From NCBI GenBank assembly GCA_022865845.1, contig JALHUC010000173.1:1-10500 (forward strand): a stretch of DNA of 10,500 nt. The letters run 5' to 3'. The stretch is from a bacterium. GTDB taxonomy: Bacteria; BMS3Abin14. Positions 1 through 6,024 of the stretch are shown piece after piece (positions within the stretch are counted from its first letter, which is position 1; every line of letters begins with the position of its first letter). Position numbers and translations under genes: made by a program. Below the pieces are notes generated by a model. It had not been told where the DNA came from and made no database searches. It saw only the letters and a program-made list of their open reading frames with translations.

Positions 1-343
1 AAATCTGGAATAGCCAGGGTTGCAAATATGATCAGCGGTAAAAACTGCCTGTTGATTTGGTGAACAACTCGACATTGATGCAAATATCATACCGCTTCAT
101 AATCCCGCAACAATCTATTTTTTGTATTCAATTACAGCAAGTTACAAGGTTGTTTTCGAAACGGCCCTCCTCCCTACGAAAATAAATTGTAGCTATTCAA
201 CACAAAAGCGTTAAAATGCTACACTTTTTTATTTTGCTGGACAGCGGATTTTTTTTACTATCATACGTATGAATTATTGCACTCCCGAGATCAAGCGACC
301 CTTCAAAGAAACCCTTTTAATCCTTACATCCATTACGTAGGGC
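1..343. other. AT-rich intergenic region, no gene recognised
   Basis: This stretch is visibly more AT-rich than the rest of the window, with several T runs (around 122, 225-235 and 250-256). I see no open frame with a recognisable product. It contains a perfect 12-bp palindrome, TCATACGTATGA, at 261-272, which could be a small regulator site. The minus strand across 1-100 has a short hydrophobic frame running off the left edge, but no convincing start or ribosome site, so I do not call it a gene. Confidence 0.5.
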
Positions 344-398
344 GAAGGATGAAGGATGAAGGATGAAGGATGAAGGATGAAGGATGAAGGATGAAGGA
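344..398. repeat. Tandem heptamer array GAAGGAT
   Basis: Seven perfect copies of GAAGGAT lie at 344-392, followed by a six-base partial copy to 398. The period is exactly 7 with no substitutions, so it is either young or kept uniform by replication slippage. A 7-bp unit inside a reading frame would shift frame with each copy gained or lost, but this array lies outside any gene, about 175 bp upstream of the tetR promoter. Confidence 0.95.
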
Positions 399-521
399 AA
401 AGCATTAATTGTCACAATTTAGCTGTCAAACGCTTTATTGATCTTTCTTCTGTATTTTTTTTTAATACTGTTCACAGATCATTATTTGTCTGTGGCGGTC
501 CTTTCCCCGATACGAAGCCTG

Positions 522-538
522 TCACGCCAAAGGCGTGA
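522..538. other. Short hairpin upstream of the tetR promoter
   Basis: TCACGCC (522-528) and GGCGTGA (532-538) form a 7-bp stem with an AAA loop. No T run follows on the plus strand, so it is not a canonical terminator. It could be the end of an upstream transcript or incidental. Confidence 0.35.
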
Positions 539-565
539 ACACACCGATACCGCATTTACTCTTCC

Positions 566-594
566 TTGACACTGACCGACCGGTCGGTCATAAT
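566..594 (+). promoter_or_regulatory. Sigma70-type promoter for the tetR-led cluster
   Basis: A perfect -35 hexamer TTGACA (566-571) and a near-consensus -10 CATAAT (589-594) are separated by 17 bp, the optimal spacing. Transcription would start near 601. The whole spacer is occupied by the palindromic operator at 573-590, so a bound repressor would block RNA polymerase directly. The distance to the preferred tetR start (852) implies a leader of about 250 nt. Confidence 0.75.
573..590. promoter_or_regulatory. TetR-type operator, 18-bp perfect palindrome
   Basis: TGACCGACCGGTCGGTCA is a perfect inverted repeat with no central gap. GACCG/CGGTC half-sites of this kind are typical of TetR-family repressors that bind next to their own gene. 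Its position inside the -35/-10 spacer, upstream of a tetR gene, argues for autorepression and co-regulation of the downstream export genes. The palindrome is seen directly; the identity of the binding protein is inferred. Confidence 0.8.
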
Positions 595-606
595 TATATG
601 CAGAAG

Positions 607-634
607 GAGGAATGGGGAATAGTGAATGAGGAAG
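607..634 (+). repeat. Degenerate heptamer array in the tetR leader
   Basis: The leader reads GAGGAAT, GGGGAAT, AGTGAAT, GAGGAAG in strict 7-bp register. A partly complementary segment follows at about 651-666 (TTCTTC then TTCACT), so the leader RNA could fold into a stem-loop. The purine-rich segment looks like a ribosome site, but the ATG at 612 reads only five codons before a stop. Confidence 0.6.
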
Positions 635-783
635 AACCCCTTATTGCCCATTCTTCAGCTTCACTGACAGGTTATCTGGAGCTGAAAATTGATATTATTT
701 AAGATCCCCTCAAATGATTCACAAACACGTTTTATTCCCCCTTGCCGATATCCGAGCGCAGAGCAATCCTTCCTCCTCCCTCT

Positions 784-821
784 CCCTCGACAAGCTCGGG
801 ATCCTGAGCATAGTCGAAGGG
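784..821. repeat. Imperfect palindromic repeat unit in the tetR leader
   Basis: The 38-bp segment has arms beginning CCCTCGACAAGCTC and ending GAGCATAGTCGAAGGG around a GGATCC-like centre, an imperfect inverted repeat. On the minus strand it would read PFDYAQDPELVEG, a peptide I recall as a frequent spurious translation of a dispersed palindromic repeat in many bacterial genomes. Related fragments occur at about 1490-1526 and 1636-1656. It lies in the leader, which is why I reject the tetR start at 714. Confidence 0.7.
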
Positions 822-851
822 TTTCCTCCTTCCCTTTTCCGAGATTTCACC

Positions 852-1466
852 ATGGTCGCTAAACTCGTCAACAAGGATCAAAAACGCCGTGACATCGCAC
901 AAGCCGCCATGGGCGTTTTTTCTGAGCGGGGTTTCGATGCTACCTCCATGAACCTGGTTGCAGGCGCTGCCGGTGTGGGGAAAGGCACCATCTACGAATA
1001 TTTTGGCTCTAAAGATGAGATGATCGCCGCCGCGATCCTTATCTGGCTTGAAGATATTATAGAAGGAGCCCGATCCCTGAGCCAACGGATTGAGGACCCT
1101 GAGCTTCGCCTCCGGACATTTGTCAATGAGTCCATGGCAGAGTTTACGAGGGACCAGTCGGCCATTCAAACCTCTATCTCGGTGTTTCAGGTCGTTCTCT
1201 CAAACCTCGACAACAGCCAATGGTTCGATCCCATCCAGTCCGCTTTCAAGGAAACCTGGAGGATCATTGTTCAGATCATCATGGATGGCCATGAAAAAGG
1301 CGTCTTTAACATCCACGGACAGGGCGAAGCTGAAAAGATCGCCATTAACCTTGTGGCTTACCTGGACGGCATCTGTCTTCACTACTATGCCAGCGGCGGT
1401 CGATTCGATCTCATGACCCAGGTAGATCACTATATGGAATATCTGCTGGAATCGAGTTTGAAATAG
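852..1466 (+). CDS. TetR/AcrR-family transcriptional regulator
   Basis: Cytoplasmic DNA-binding repressor, 204 residues from the ATG at 852, the usual TetR length. The N-terminal helix-turn-helix domain spans about residues 10-56, with the AAMGVFSERGFDATSM helix and the recognition segment AAGVGKGTIYEYFGSKDEM, the hallmark of the family. The rest is a helical ligand-binding and dimerisation domain, too variable to reveal the ligand. The frame stays open upstream to an ATG at 714, but the extra 46 residues are encoded by leader and repeat sequence (including the palindromic unit at 784-821), so 852 is preferred although no strong ribosome site precedes it. The gene is first in the export cluster, behind a promoter with a palindromic operator. 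I infer autorepression and release by a small hydrophobic ligand. The specific regulator cannot be named. Confidence 0.93.
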   Translation: MVAKLVNKDQKRRDIAQAAMGVFSERGFDATSMNLVAGAAGVGKGTIYEYFGSKDEMIAAAILIWLEDIIEGARSLSQRIEDPELRLRTFVNESMAEFTRDQSAIQTSISVFQVVLSNLDNSQWFDPIQSAFKETWRIIVQIIMDGHEKGVFNIHGQGEAEKIAINLVAYLDGICLHYYASGGRFDLMTQVDHYMEYLLESSLK

Positions 1467-1468
1467 GC

Positions 1469-1548
1469 GGTAATCGGTAATCAGCCTGCCTCGTCGAAGC
1501 TCGGGAATTTAGGGGTGAGCGAAGACGGGTGATCGGTAATCGGTGAAA
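1469..1548 (+). repeat. Heptamer copies GGTAATC/GGTGATC after tetR
   Basis: Two GGTAATC units occur at 1469-1482. GGTGATC, GGTAATC and GGTGAAA follow in register at 1528-1548. The unit is a phase shift of the GTGATCG array at 9044-9071, so the same repeat family appears about 7.5 kb apart. The GTG at 1543, the furthest-upstream start of the next gene, lies inside the array. Confidence 0.8.
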
Positions 1549-2451
1549 GGGGAAAATAAAGTGAAAGGGCGAAGGGCGGAGGGCGGAGGTCGAAGTAGTC
1601 CATTGACGCGGAGACGCGGAGACACCCATCGACGCACTGTCGTTTGCTCAGGGCAGGCGGAGACGCGGTGGGAATGGAAGATCATCACCCAAAGAGTATC
1701 GATATTTATTGCCTTTTTTCTTGTCTGTTTTTTCAGCTCTAGCATTTCCAGCGCCGCCACTGCCAAAGAAATTCTGGAGAAGGTGGACGACCTGTGGCGG
1801 GGGGAATCCAGCTTCGCCGAGATGACCATGGATGTTGTTACAGAGAACTACGAAAGATCCATGAAGCTCAAGGCATGGTCCCTGGGTAAGGAACACTCTC
1901 TGTTCGTTATCACCTACCCTCCCAAAGATCGCGGGGTGGCCACCCTGAAAGCGGAAGAGAATATCTGGAATTATCTTCCAAGGGTCAATCGCGTCATCCG
2001 GGTGCCCACCTCCATGATGATGGCCAACTGGATGGGCAGCCACTTCACCAACGATGACCTGGTCAAAGAGAGCCGCATGTCGGAGGATTACGACGCCGAG
2101 GTCACCTTTGAGGGTGAAAAGGACGGCACAAATGTTTATGAAATCACCCTTGTCCCCAAGCCTGAAGCGCCCGTGGTCTGGGGGCGCATTGAGATCACTG
2201 TAGTCCAGGAAACCCTTATGCCTGTCAAATCCCTTTATTATGATGAGGATGGGGGGTTGTCCAGGACTATGATCTTTGACAAGGTAAAAATGCTGGGTGA
2301 AAGACTCGTGCCTACGGTCATGATCCTCATCCCCGAGGACAAACCTGAGGAAAAGACTGTGATCACATACGATTCTCTTGAACTGGGCCTTGGCCTTACC
2401 CCGGACTTTTTCTCCCGGGCTACCTTGACCCGGAAGGATCTGGTCCGATGA
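1543..2451 (+). CDS. LolA-like outer-membrane lipoprotein-sorting protein, start uncertain
   Basis: Predicted periplasmic carrier that would accept a lipid or lipoprotein from the inner-membrane ABC transporter encoded next to it. A signal-peptide core lies at residues 53-66 of the frame (IFIAFFLVCFFSSS), with likely cleavage near SSA (69-71). The mature part of about 230 residues has the pattern of the LolA-like 'outer membrane lipoprotein-sorting' family: WNYLPRVNRVIRVP (142-155), then NWMGSHFTNDDL (162-173), and a C-terminal DSLELGLGLTPDFFS segment. The start is odd. The only in-frame start codons are GTG at 1543 and 1561. The roughly 45 residues before the signal peptide come from repeat DNA, and the nearby ATG at 1674 is out of frame. 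Either a very long N-region is made, a non-standard start is used, or a frameshift exists near 1670. The stop overlaps the next gene by ATGA. Confidence 0.85.
   Translation: MKGENKVKGRRAEGGGRSSPLTRRRGDTHRRTVVCSGQAETRWEWKIITQRVSIFIAFFLVCFFSSSISSAATAKEILEKVDDLWRGESSFAEMTMDVVTENYERSMKLKAWSLGKEHSLFVITYPPKDRGVATLKAEENIWNYLPRVNRVIRVPTSMMMANWMGSHFTNDDLVKESRMSEDYDAEVTFEGEKDGTNVYEITLVPKPEAPVVWGRIEITVVQETLMPVKSLYYDEDGGLSRTMIFDKVKMLGERLVPTVMILIPEDKPEEKTVITYDSLELGLGLTPDFFSRATLTRKDLVR
1567..1587 (+). repeat. Heptamer array GGGCGRA
   Basis: GGGCGAA, GGGCGGA and GGGCGGA follow in exact 7-bp register. It sits inside the apparent N-terminal extension of the LolA-like frame and adds to the case that this extension is not real protein. 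Confidence 0.75.
1605..1668 (+). repeat. Octamer array GACGCGGA abutting the LolA-like signal peptide
   Basis: Two perfect GACGCGGA units lie at 1605-1620, with a diverged third following. GGAGACGCGG recurs at 1659-1668, after a segment resembling the palindromic dispersed repeat (GCTCAGGGCAGGC, 1645-1657). The complementary octamer array CGCGTCAC is at 10292-10321. The repeat ends a few codons before the hydrophobic core of the signal peptide. Confidence 0.8.
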
Positions 2452-3677
2452 CCCTCCTGAAAATGGCATGGAGAAACCTCTGGAGAAATCCGAAGAGGAC
2501 CCTCATAACCCTCTTTTCCATGACCTTCGGCTTAACCATGATGATCGTGGGCTACGCCCTCTCTGACGGCATGCTCAACCAGATGGTCCACTACGCCACC
2601 CTGCTGGGGACCGGGCACGTGCAGGTCCACCACCCCGACTACCTGGAAGACCACTCTATCTATGATTCCATGGACGATCCCGCGGCTCTTCTTGCTGCCG
2701 TTACGTCCACCGGTCTGGGATCGGCATCCCCGAGGGTTTTCGCCACAGCCCTTGTCAGCTCCGGGCAGCAGTCAGCGGGGGGACAGCTGTGGGGCATCGA
2801 TCCGGACCTGGAAAGCTCGGTCACCGAACTTGACCAACACCTGGAAACAGGCACCTGGCTGACGCCCGGAGCCAAAGGACAGGTTGTCCTCGGAAGGAAC
2901 CTGGCAAAGACCCTTTCCGCAGGACCTGGCGACGAGGTCGTTGTTCTGACGCAGGCCGCCGACGGTTCCCTGGGAAATGCCCTTTACACCGTTTCAGGAA
3001 CCCTGAAGAGCATCGGGGAGAGGCTGGACCGGGGAGGCGTCATCATGCATATCCGGGATCTTTCCGAACTCCTGGTGATGGATAGTGAGATCCATGAGGT
3101 CGCCATCAGGTTGAACGATCCCAATGAACTGGACTGGGCCACCCTCACTTTGAGCAAAGCACTGGACGAGGAAAAATACAAAGTTGAGAACTGGAAGCAG
3201 CTGTTCCCGGAACTGGCCGAATACCTGCGTCTGAGTTCCAGCAGCATGACCATCGTTCTCTTCATCATCTTCGCCGTGGCCTCCCTGGGTATCGTCAACA
3301 CGCAGCTCATGTCCCTCTTCGAACGCACTCGGGAAGTGGGCATCATGAGGGCTTTGGGGATGGGCCCCCTGTCCGTCGTCTGGCTTATCCTCTTGGAGAC
3401 TGTTTTCCTCATCCTTATGGCCGCGGTAACCGGAGGGATCGCCGGTATCCTCTGGGCGCTCCGGTTGGAACACGTCGGCTGGGACATCTCCTGGATGGGC
3501 GGCAGCTTCGCTTTCGTGGGAGTCGCCTTCGATCCGCACATGTACGCAACCCTGACATCGGTCGCCGTAATTCATTCCATCGTCGTCATGATCGTCGTCG
3601 TCCTGATGGCGAGCTTGTATCCGTTTATCAGGGCGGCCAGGATCTCGCCCGTGGACGCCATCGGGAGGGGACGCTGA
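2448..3677 (+). CDS. ABC transporter permease, FtsX/MacB (LolC/E-like), first of pair
   Basis: Inner-membrane permease of 409 residues with type VII (MacB/LolCE) ABC architecture. TM1 is at about 19-38, followed by a large periplasmic domain (about 41-262, MacB_PCD-like). TM2 is at 267-289, TM3 at 308-338 and TM4 at 374-394, giving the FtsX domain. The cytoplasmic coupling segment FERTREVGIMRALGM (291-305) is the conserved part that contacts the ATPase, and the C-terminus RAARISPVDAIGR is typical. It starts at an ATG overlapping the previous stop (ATGA) and ends in TGATG overlap with the second permease, so translation is coupled through three genes. In this class the periplasmic domain passes substrate to a carrier, consistent with the LolA-like gene just upstream. 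The substrate is unknown. Confidence 0.93.
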   Translation: MTLLKMAWRNLWRNPKRTLITLFSMTFGLTMMIVGYALSDGMLNQMVHYATLLGTGHVQVHHPDYLEDHSIYDSMDDPAALLAAVTSTGLGSASPRVFATALVSSGQQSAGGQLWGIDPDLESSVTELDQHLETGTWLTPGAKGQVVLGRNLAKTLSAGPGDEVVVLTQAADGSLGNALYTVSGTLKSIGERLDRGGVIMHIRDLSELLVMDSEIHEVAIRLNDPNELDWATLTLSKALDEEKYKVENWKQLFPELAEYLRLSSSSMTIVLFIIFAVASLGIVNTQLMSLFERTREVGIMRALGMGPLSVVWLILLETVFLILMAAVTGGIAGILWALRLEHVGWDISWMGGSFAFVGVAFDPHMYATLTSVAVIHSIVVMIVVVLMASLYPFIRAARISPVDAIGRGR

Positions 3678-4909
3678 TGGTCATGAAACTGGCTTTCAGG
3701 AACCTGCGCAGGAACCTGCGCAGGTCGCTTTTAACGGTAACCGCCATTGCGCTTGGTACAGCTCTCGCTCTTTTTTCCATAGGCCTCGGTGACGGTGGCC
3801 ACCGGCAGATGATCGAGAACGGGGTCCGCATCGGCCAGGGTCACCTCACCGTCCAGAGGGAGGGGTTCCTGGAGTCGCCCTCATCTTCCCTGTACATCCG
3901 CGATCCAGGCCCCTTCCTGGATGCCGTCACGTTGTCTCCATACGTCGATAATGCTTACCCCAGGATCAGGGGAGAAGGTATCCTGGCCACCGCGGCGGGA
4001 GCGGAAGGTGTCATGTTCCAGGGCATCGACCCCGCAATGCCCGGAGAGGCAACCATATTCCGCGACAGCCTCACAGAGGGGGAGTTTCTCACTGACTTTA
4101 ATGCTGCCCAGGTCGTTCTCGGGAAGAAGCTGGCTGACAGGCTGAAGCTGGCCCTCGGCAAGAAGGTGGTCCTCACGACCCAGGACGCGGGCGGCGAGAT
4201 AACGAGCACGCTTGTCAGGGTCAAGGGCATCTTCCGGAGCGGTTCCGGCACCATCGACGGCAGTATCTGCCTTATGCCCATGGGCTACCTTCAGAAGGCG
4301 CTGGGCATGGGCGAGGGCGTCACTTCCATAGCGATATACCTTCATAACCCATTCAAGCAGGAGGAAGCCCTGGCGGATATCGGCAGGCAGCTGCCCCCCG
4401 GACCGGAGCACCTTTACGAGTGGCAGACCCTGCAGCCGGACCTCAGAGATTACGTCGTTATCGATGACGCCTTCGGTTACATGATCTACGCCATTGTCCT
4501 GCTCATCGTGGCCATAGGGGTGCTCAATACGATCCTCATGTCCGTAATGGAACGCCGCAGGGAAATAGGGATACTCACTGCTGTGGGTATGGAGAACCGG
4601 GACGTCATGAAGATGATCCTCGTGGAAACGGTGTTCATCACCTTTATGGGGATCACCCTGGGCGTTATCATCGGGCTGGGGGTGAACTGGTATTTTTCCA
4701 CCTACGGCCTGGACCTGTCCTCCCTGTCGTCCCAGAATGACTGGAGTCTTGCCGGAACGGTGATCGACCCGGTCCTGAGATCACACCTCAGGCCGCACAG
4801 AGCTGTGGGACTGTGCCTGGCTGTGTTCCTTTTAACCGTAACCATGGGCATCTACCCCGCATGGAAAGCTTCCAGAATACTGCCGGTGGAGGCGATGGAA
4901 AAACCGTAA
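3677..4909 (+). CDS. ABC transporter permease, FtsX/MacB (LolC/E-like), second of pair
   Basis: Inner-membrane permease, 410 residues, a paralogue of the gene before it. TM1 is at about 18-38, the periplasmic domain at about 40-262, TM2 at 266-289, TM3 at 313-339 and TM4 at 376-394. The coupling segment MERRREIGILTAVGM occupies residues 291-305, exactly the same numbers as in the first permease. Further parallels are GQGHLTV against GTGHVQV, QGIDP against WGIDP, and QVVLGKKLA against QVVLGRNLA. I infer a heterodimer like LolC/LolE that arose by duplication. The ATG overlaps the previous stop (TGATG). The codons at 3702-3726 contain a 13-bp direct duplication giving RNLRRNLRR at the cytoplasmic N-terminus. 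The stop is followed by 190 bp of repeats before the ATPase gene. Confidence 0.93.
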   Translation: MVMKLAFRNLRRNLRRSLLTVTAIALGTALALFSIGLGDGGHRQMIENGVRIGQGHLTVQREGFLESPSSSLYIRDPGPFLDAVTLSPYVDNAYPRIRGEGILATAAGAEGVMFQGIDPAMPGEATIFRDSLTEGEFLTDFNAAQVVLGKKLADRLKLALGKKVVLTTQDAGGEITSTLVRVKGIFRSGSGTIDGSICLMPMGYLQKALGMGEGVTSIAIYLHNPFKQEEALADIGRQLPPGPEHLYEWQTLQPDLRDYVVIDDAFGYMIYAIVLLIVAIGVLNTILMSVMERRREIGILTAVGMENRDVMKMILVETVFITFMGITLGVIIGLGVNWYFSTYGLDLSSLSSQNDWSLAGTVIDPVLRSHLRPHRAVGLCLAVFLLTVTMGIYPAWKASRILPVEAMEKP

Positions 4910-4914
4910 ACAGA

Positions 4915-4953
4915 GTCCAACGTCCAATGTCCAAAGTCCAAAGGGAGTCCAGA
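4915..4953 (+). repeat. Heptamer array GTCCAAN between permease and ATPase
   Basis: GTCCAAC, GTCCAAT, GTCCAAA and GTCCAAA follow in exact 7-bp register at 4915-4942, with a variant GTCCAGA at 4947-4953. The same heptamer lies in reverse complement (NTTGGAC, four copies) at 9187-9214. Confidence 0.92.
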
Positions 4954-4995
4954 CCTTTTGAATTTTGAATTAATCAGGAGATTTGCCATGAGAAC

Positions 4996-5073
4996 AGTAC
5001 CAAGTACCAAGTAGAGAATCAAAGCACATTGGTTTTCTGGCTCCCGGGTACTGGGTACTGGGTACTGGGTACT
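4996..5073 (+). repeat. Inverted heptamer arrays forming a long hairpin before the ATPase gene
   Basis: The right arm is four perfect GGGTACT units (5046-5073). The left arm (4996-5013) is AGTACCAAGTACCAAGTA, complementary to the right arm at 16 of 18 positions. An inner AGAA/TTCT pairing extends the fold. In the operon mRNA this would be a large stem-loop ending about 15 nt before the ATPase ribosome site. No U tract follows. It could be an RNA processing site or a partial terminator that sets ATPase level relative to the permeases, or simply a repeat insertion. Confidence 0.8.
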
Positions 5074-5088
5074 CACAATCGACATCAC

Positions 5089-5093
5089 GGAGG
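5089..5093 (+). promoter_or_regulatory. Ribosome binding site of the ABC ATPase gene
   Basis: GGAGG followed by a 6-nt spacer and ATG at 5100 is a strong Shine-Dalgarno site. It fixes the start and lets this gene be translated independently of the upstream permeases. Confidence 0.85.
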
Positions 5094-5099
5094 TAAATC

Positions 5100-5825
5100 A
5101 TGTCGATAATAAAAACCGAACACCTTTCCCGCTATTATAAACAGGGTCCCGTGCAGATCCATGCCCTTCAGGATGTGAACCTGACCATTGAAAAGGGTGA
5201 CTTCGCGGTCCTCGCAGGACCCTCAGGTTCCGGGAAAACAACCCTTCTCAACATGATCGGGGCCCTGGACAAACCCTCAGAGGGCAAGGTGTGGCTCGAT
5301 GGACACGAGATAACAAACCTGTCGCGCCGGCAGACATCTCACCTAAGGAGAGACCGGATCGGCTTCGTCTTCCAGTTCTACAACCTGATCCCTGTTCTGA
5401 CCGCCTACGAGAATGCCGAATTCGTCCTTCTGCTCCAGGGAGTCGATCACGATATCAGGAAGAAAAAGGTCATGGCCCTTCTGAAAAAGGTGGGCCTGGA
5501 GGGGCTCGAGAAGAGAAAACCCCATGAACTTTCCGGCGGTCAGCAGCAAAGAGTGGCCGTAGCGAGAGCTCTTGCCTCCGATCCAGCGGTGATCCTGGCG
5601 GATGAACCGACGGCAAACCTTGACAGCCACACAGAAGAGGGGCTCATGGATCTCATGGAGGATCTTAACCGGGAAATGGGAACAACCTTCCTGTTCTCAT
5701 CCCACGACCCGGAAGTGATCAAACGGGCCAGGAGGCTCATCGTACTGAGGGATGGGGAGATCATATCAGACAAGCGGATGAGTCCAGAGTCCAGCGACCA
5801 GAGTCCAGAGGATTCCGGAGTCTAG
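5100..5825 (+). CDS. ABC transporter ATP-binding protein, LolD/MacB class
   Basis: Cytoplasmic ATPase that would power the two permeases upstream; 241 residues. All nucleotide-binding motifs are present: Walker A GPSGSGKTT (40-48), Q-loop Q92 in FVFQFYNLIPVLTAYEN (LolD/MacB style), signature LSGGQQQ (144-150), Walker B VILADEP (164-170) and H-loop H202. The protein therefore looks catalytically intact. Its strong GGAGG site and the 190-bp repeat gap show it is translated separately from the permeases, though probably from the same transcript. The last 15 residues (MSPESSDQSPEDSGV) are odd: they are encoded by the AGTCCAG heptamer array at 5781-5808, so the normal end was probably near KR at 225-226 and the array has extended the reading frame. 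The tail is polar and likely harmless. Confidence 0.95.
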   Translation: MSIIKTEHLSRYYKQGPVQIHALQDVNLTIEKGDFAVLAGPSGSGKTTLLNMIGALDKPSEGKVWLDGHEITNLSRRQTSHLRRDRIGFVFQFYNLIPVLTAYENAEFVLLLQGVDHDIRKKKVMALLKKVGLEGLEKRKPHELSGGQQQRVAVARALASDPAVILADEPTANLDSHTEEGLMDLMEDLNREMGTTFLFSSHDPEVIKRARRLIVLRDGEIISDKRMSPESSDQSPEDSGV

Positions 5826-5909
5826 TGCCAGAGCCCTCGGGGGAATAATGTTCTTAATATCGATCGTCATGCGCAATTTACCTCTGGACCCTGGACTTCT
5901 TTCTCTGGA
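5781..5909 (+). repeat. Inverted AGTCCAG heptamer arrays spanning the ATPase stop codon
   Basis: AGTCCAG, AGTCCAG, CGACCAG and AGTCCAG (5781-5808) form a 7-bp array inside the 3' end of the ATPase gene. CTCTGGA, CCCTGGA, CTTCTTT and CTCTGGA (5882-5909) is a partner array of the same family in the opposite orientation. The two can pair to enclose the stop codon at 5823-5825. The intervening 70 bp hold no recognisable promoter. Confidence 0.85.
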
Positions 5910-5911
5910 CT

Positions 5912-6024
5912 CCACCCATGCCGGACATCCCTGGTTATGAAAATCACCCTTACCCAAATACTTGTCCTTACGACATTATGCATCCTCTTGCTCATCCCGG
6001 CAGAAGAATGTCCGGCATGGGTGG
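5912..6024. repeat. 17-bp perfect inverted repeat around the beta-barrel gene start
   Basis: CCACCCATGCCGGACAT (5912-5928) is exactly complementary to ATGTCCGGCATGGGTGG (6008-6024), with 79 nt between the arms. The start codon (5937) and signal-peptide codons lie in the loop. The right arm encodes CPAWVG around the signal-peptide cleavage site. The left arm directly follows the CTCTGGA heptamer array. It could fold the translation start of the mRNA into a loop. Confidence 0.9.

Noticed and set aside
344..398. CRISPR array
   Set aside because: Units are 7 bp with no spacers, and no cas genes are nearby; it is a simple tandem array. The same applies to the other arrays.
714..851. Extended N-terminus for the TetR regulator from ATG 714
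   Set aside because: The extra residues are encoded by leader and dispersed palindromic repeat, and a normal TetR start lies at 852.
1648..2469. Minus-strand open frame of 273 codons opposite the LolA-like gene
   Set aside because: It mirrors a gene with clear family motifs, has no recognisable domain, and reflects the lack of antisense stops in GC-rich codons.
2994..3575. Minus-strand open frame opposite the first permease
   Set aside because: Low-complexity His/Asp/Glu-rich translation typical of an antisense shadow; the plus strand encodes a convincing FtsX permease.
3881..4411. Minus-strand open frame opposite the second permease
   Set aside because: No domain or ribosome site; antisense shadow of a real gene.
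4770..4830. Possible frameshift in the C-terminal part of the second permease (RSHLRPHRAVGLCLAVF)
   Set aside because: The sequence looks slightly irregular, but the frame resumes a normal last helix and the typical PAWKASRILPVEAM ending, so no break is needed.
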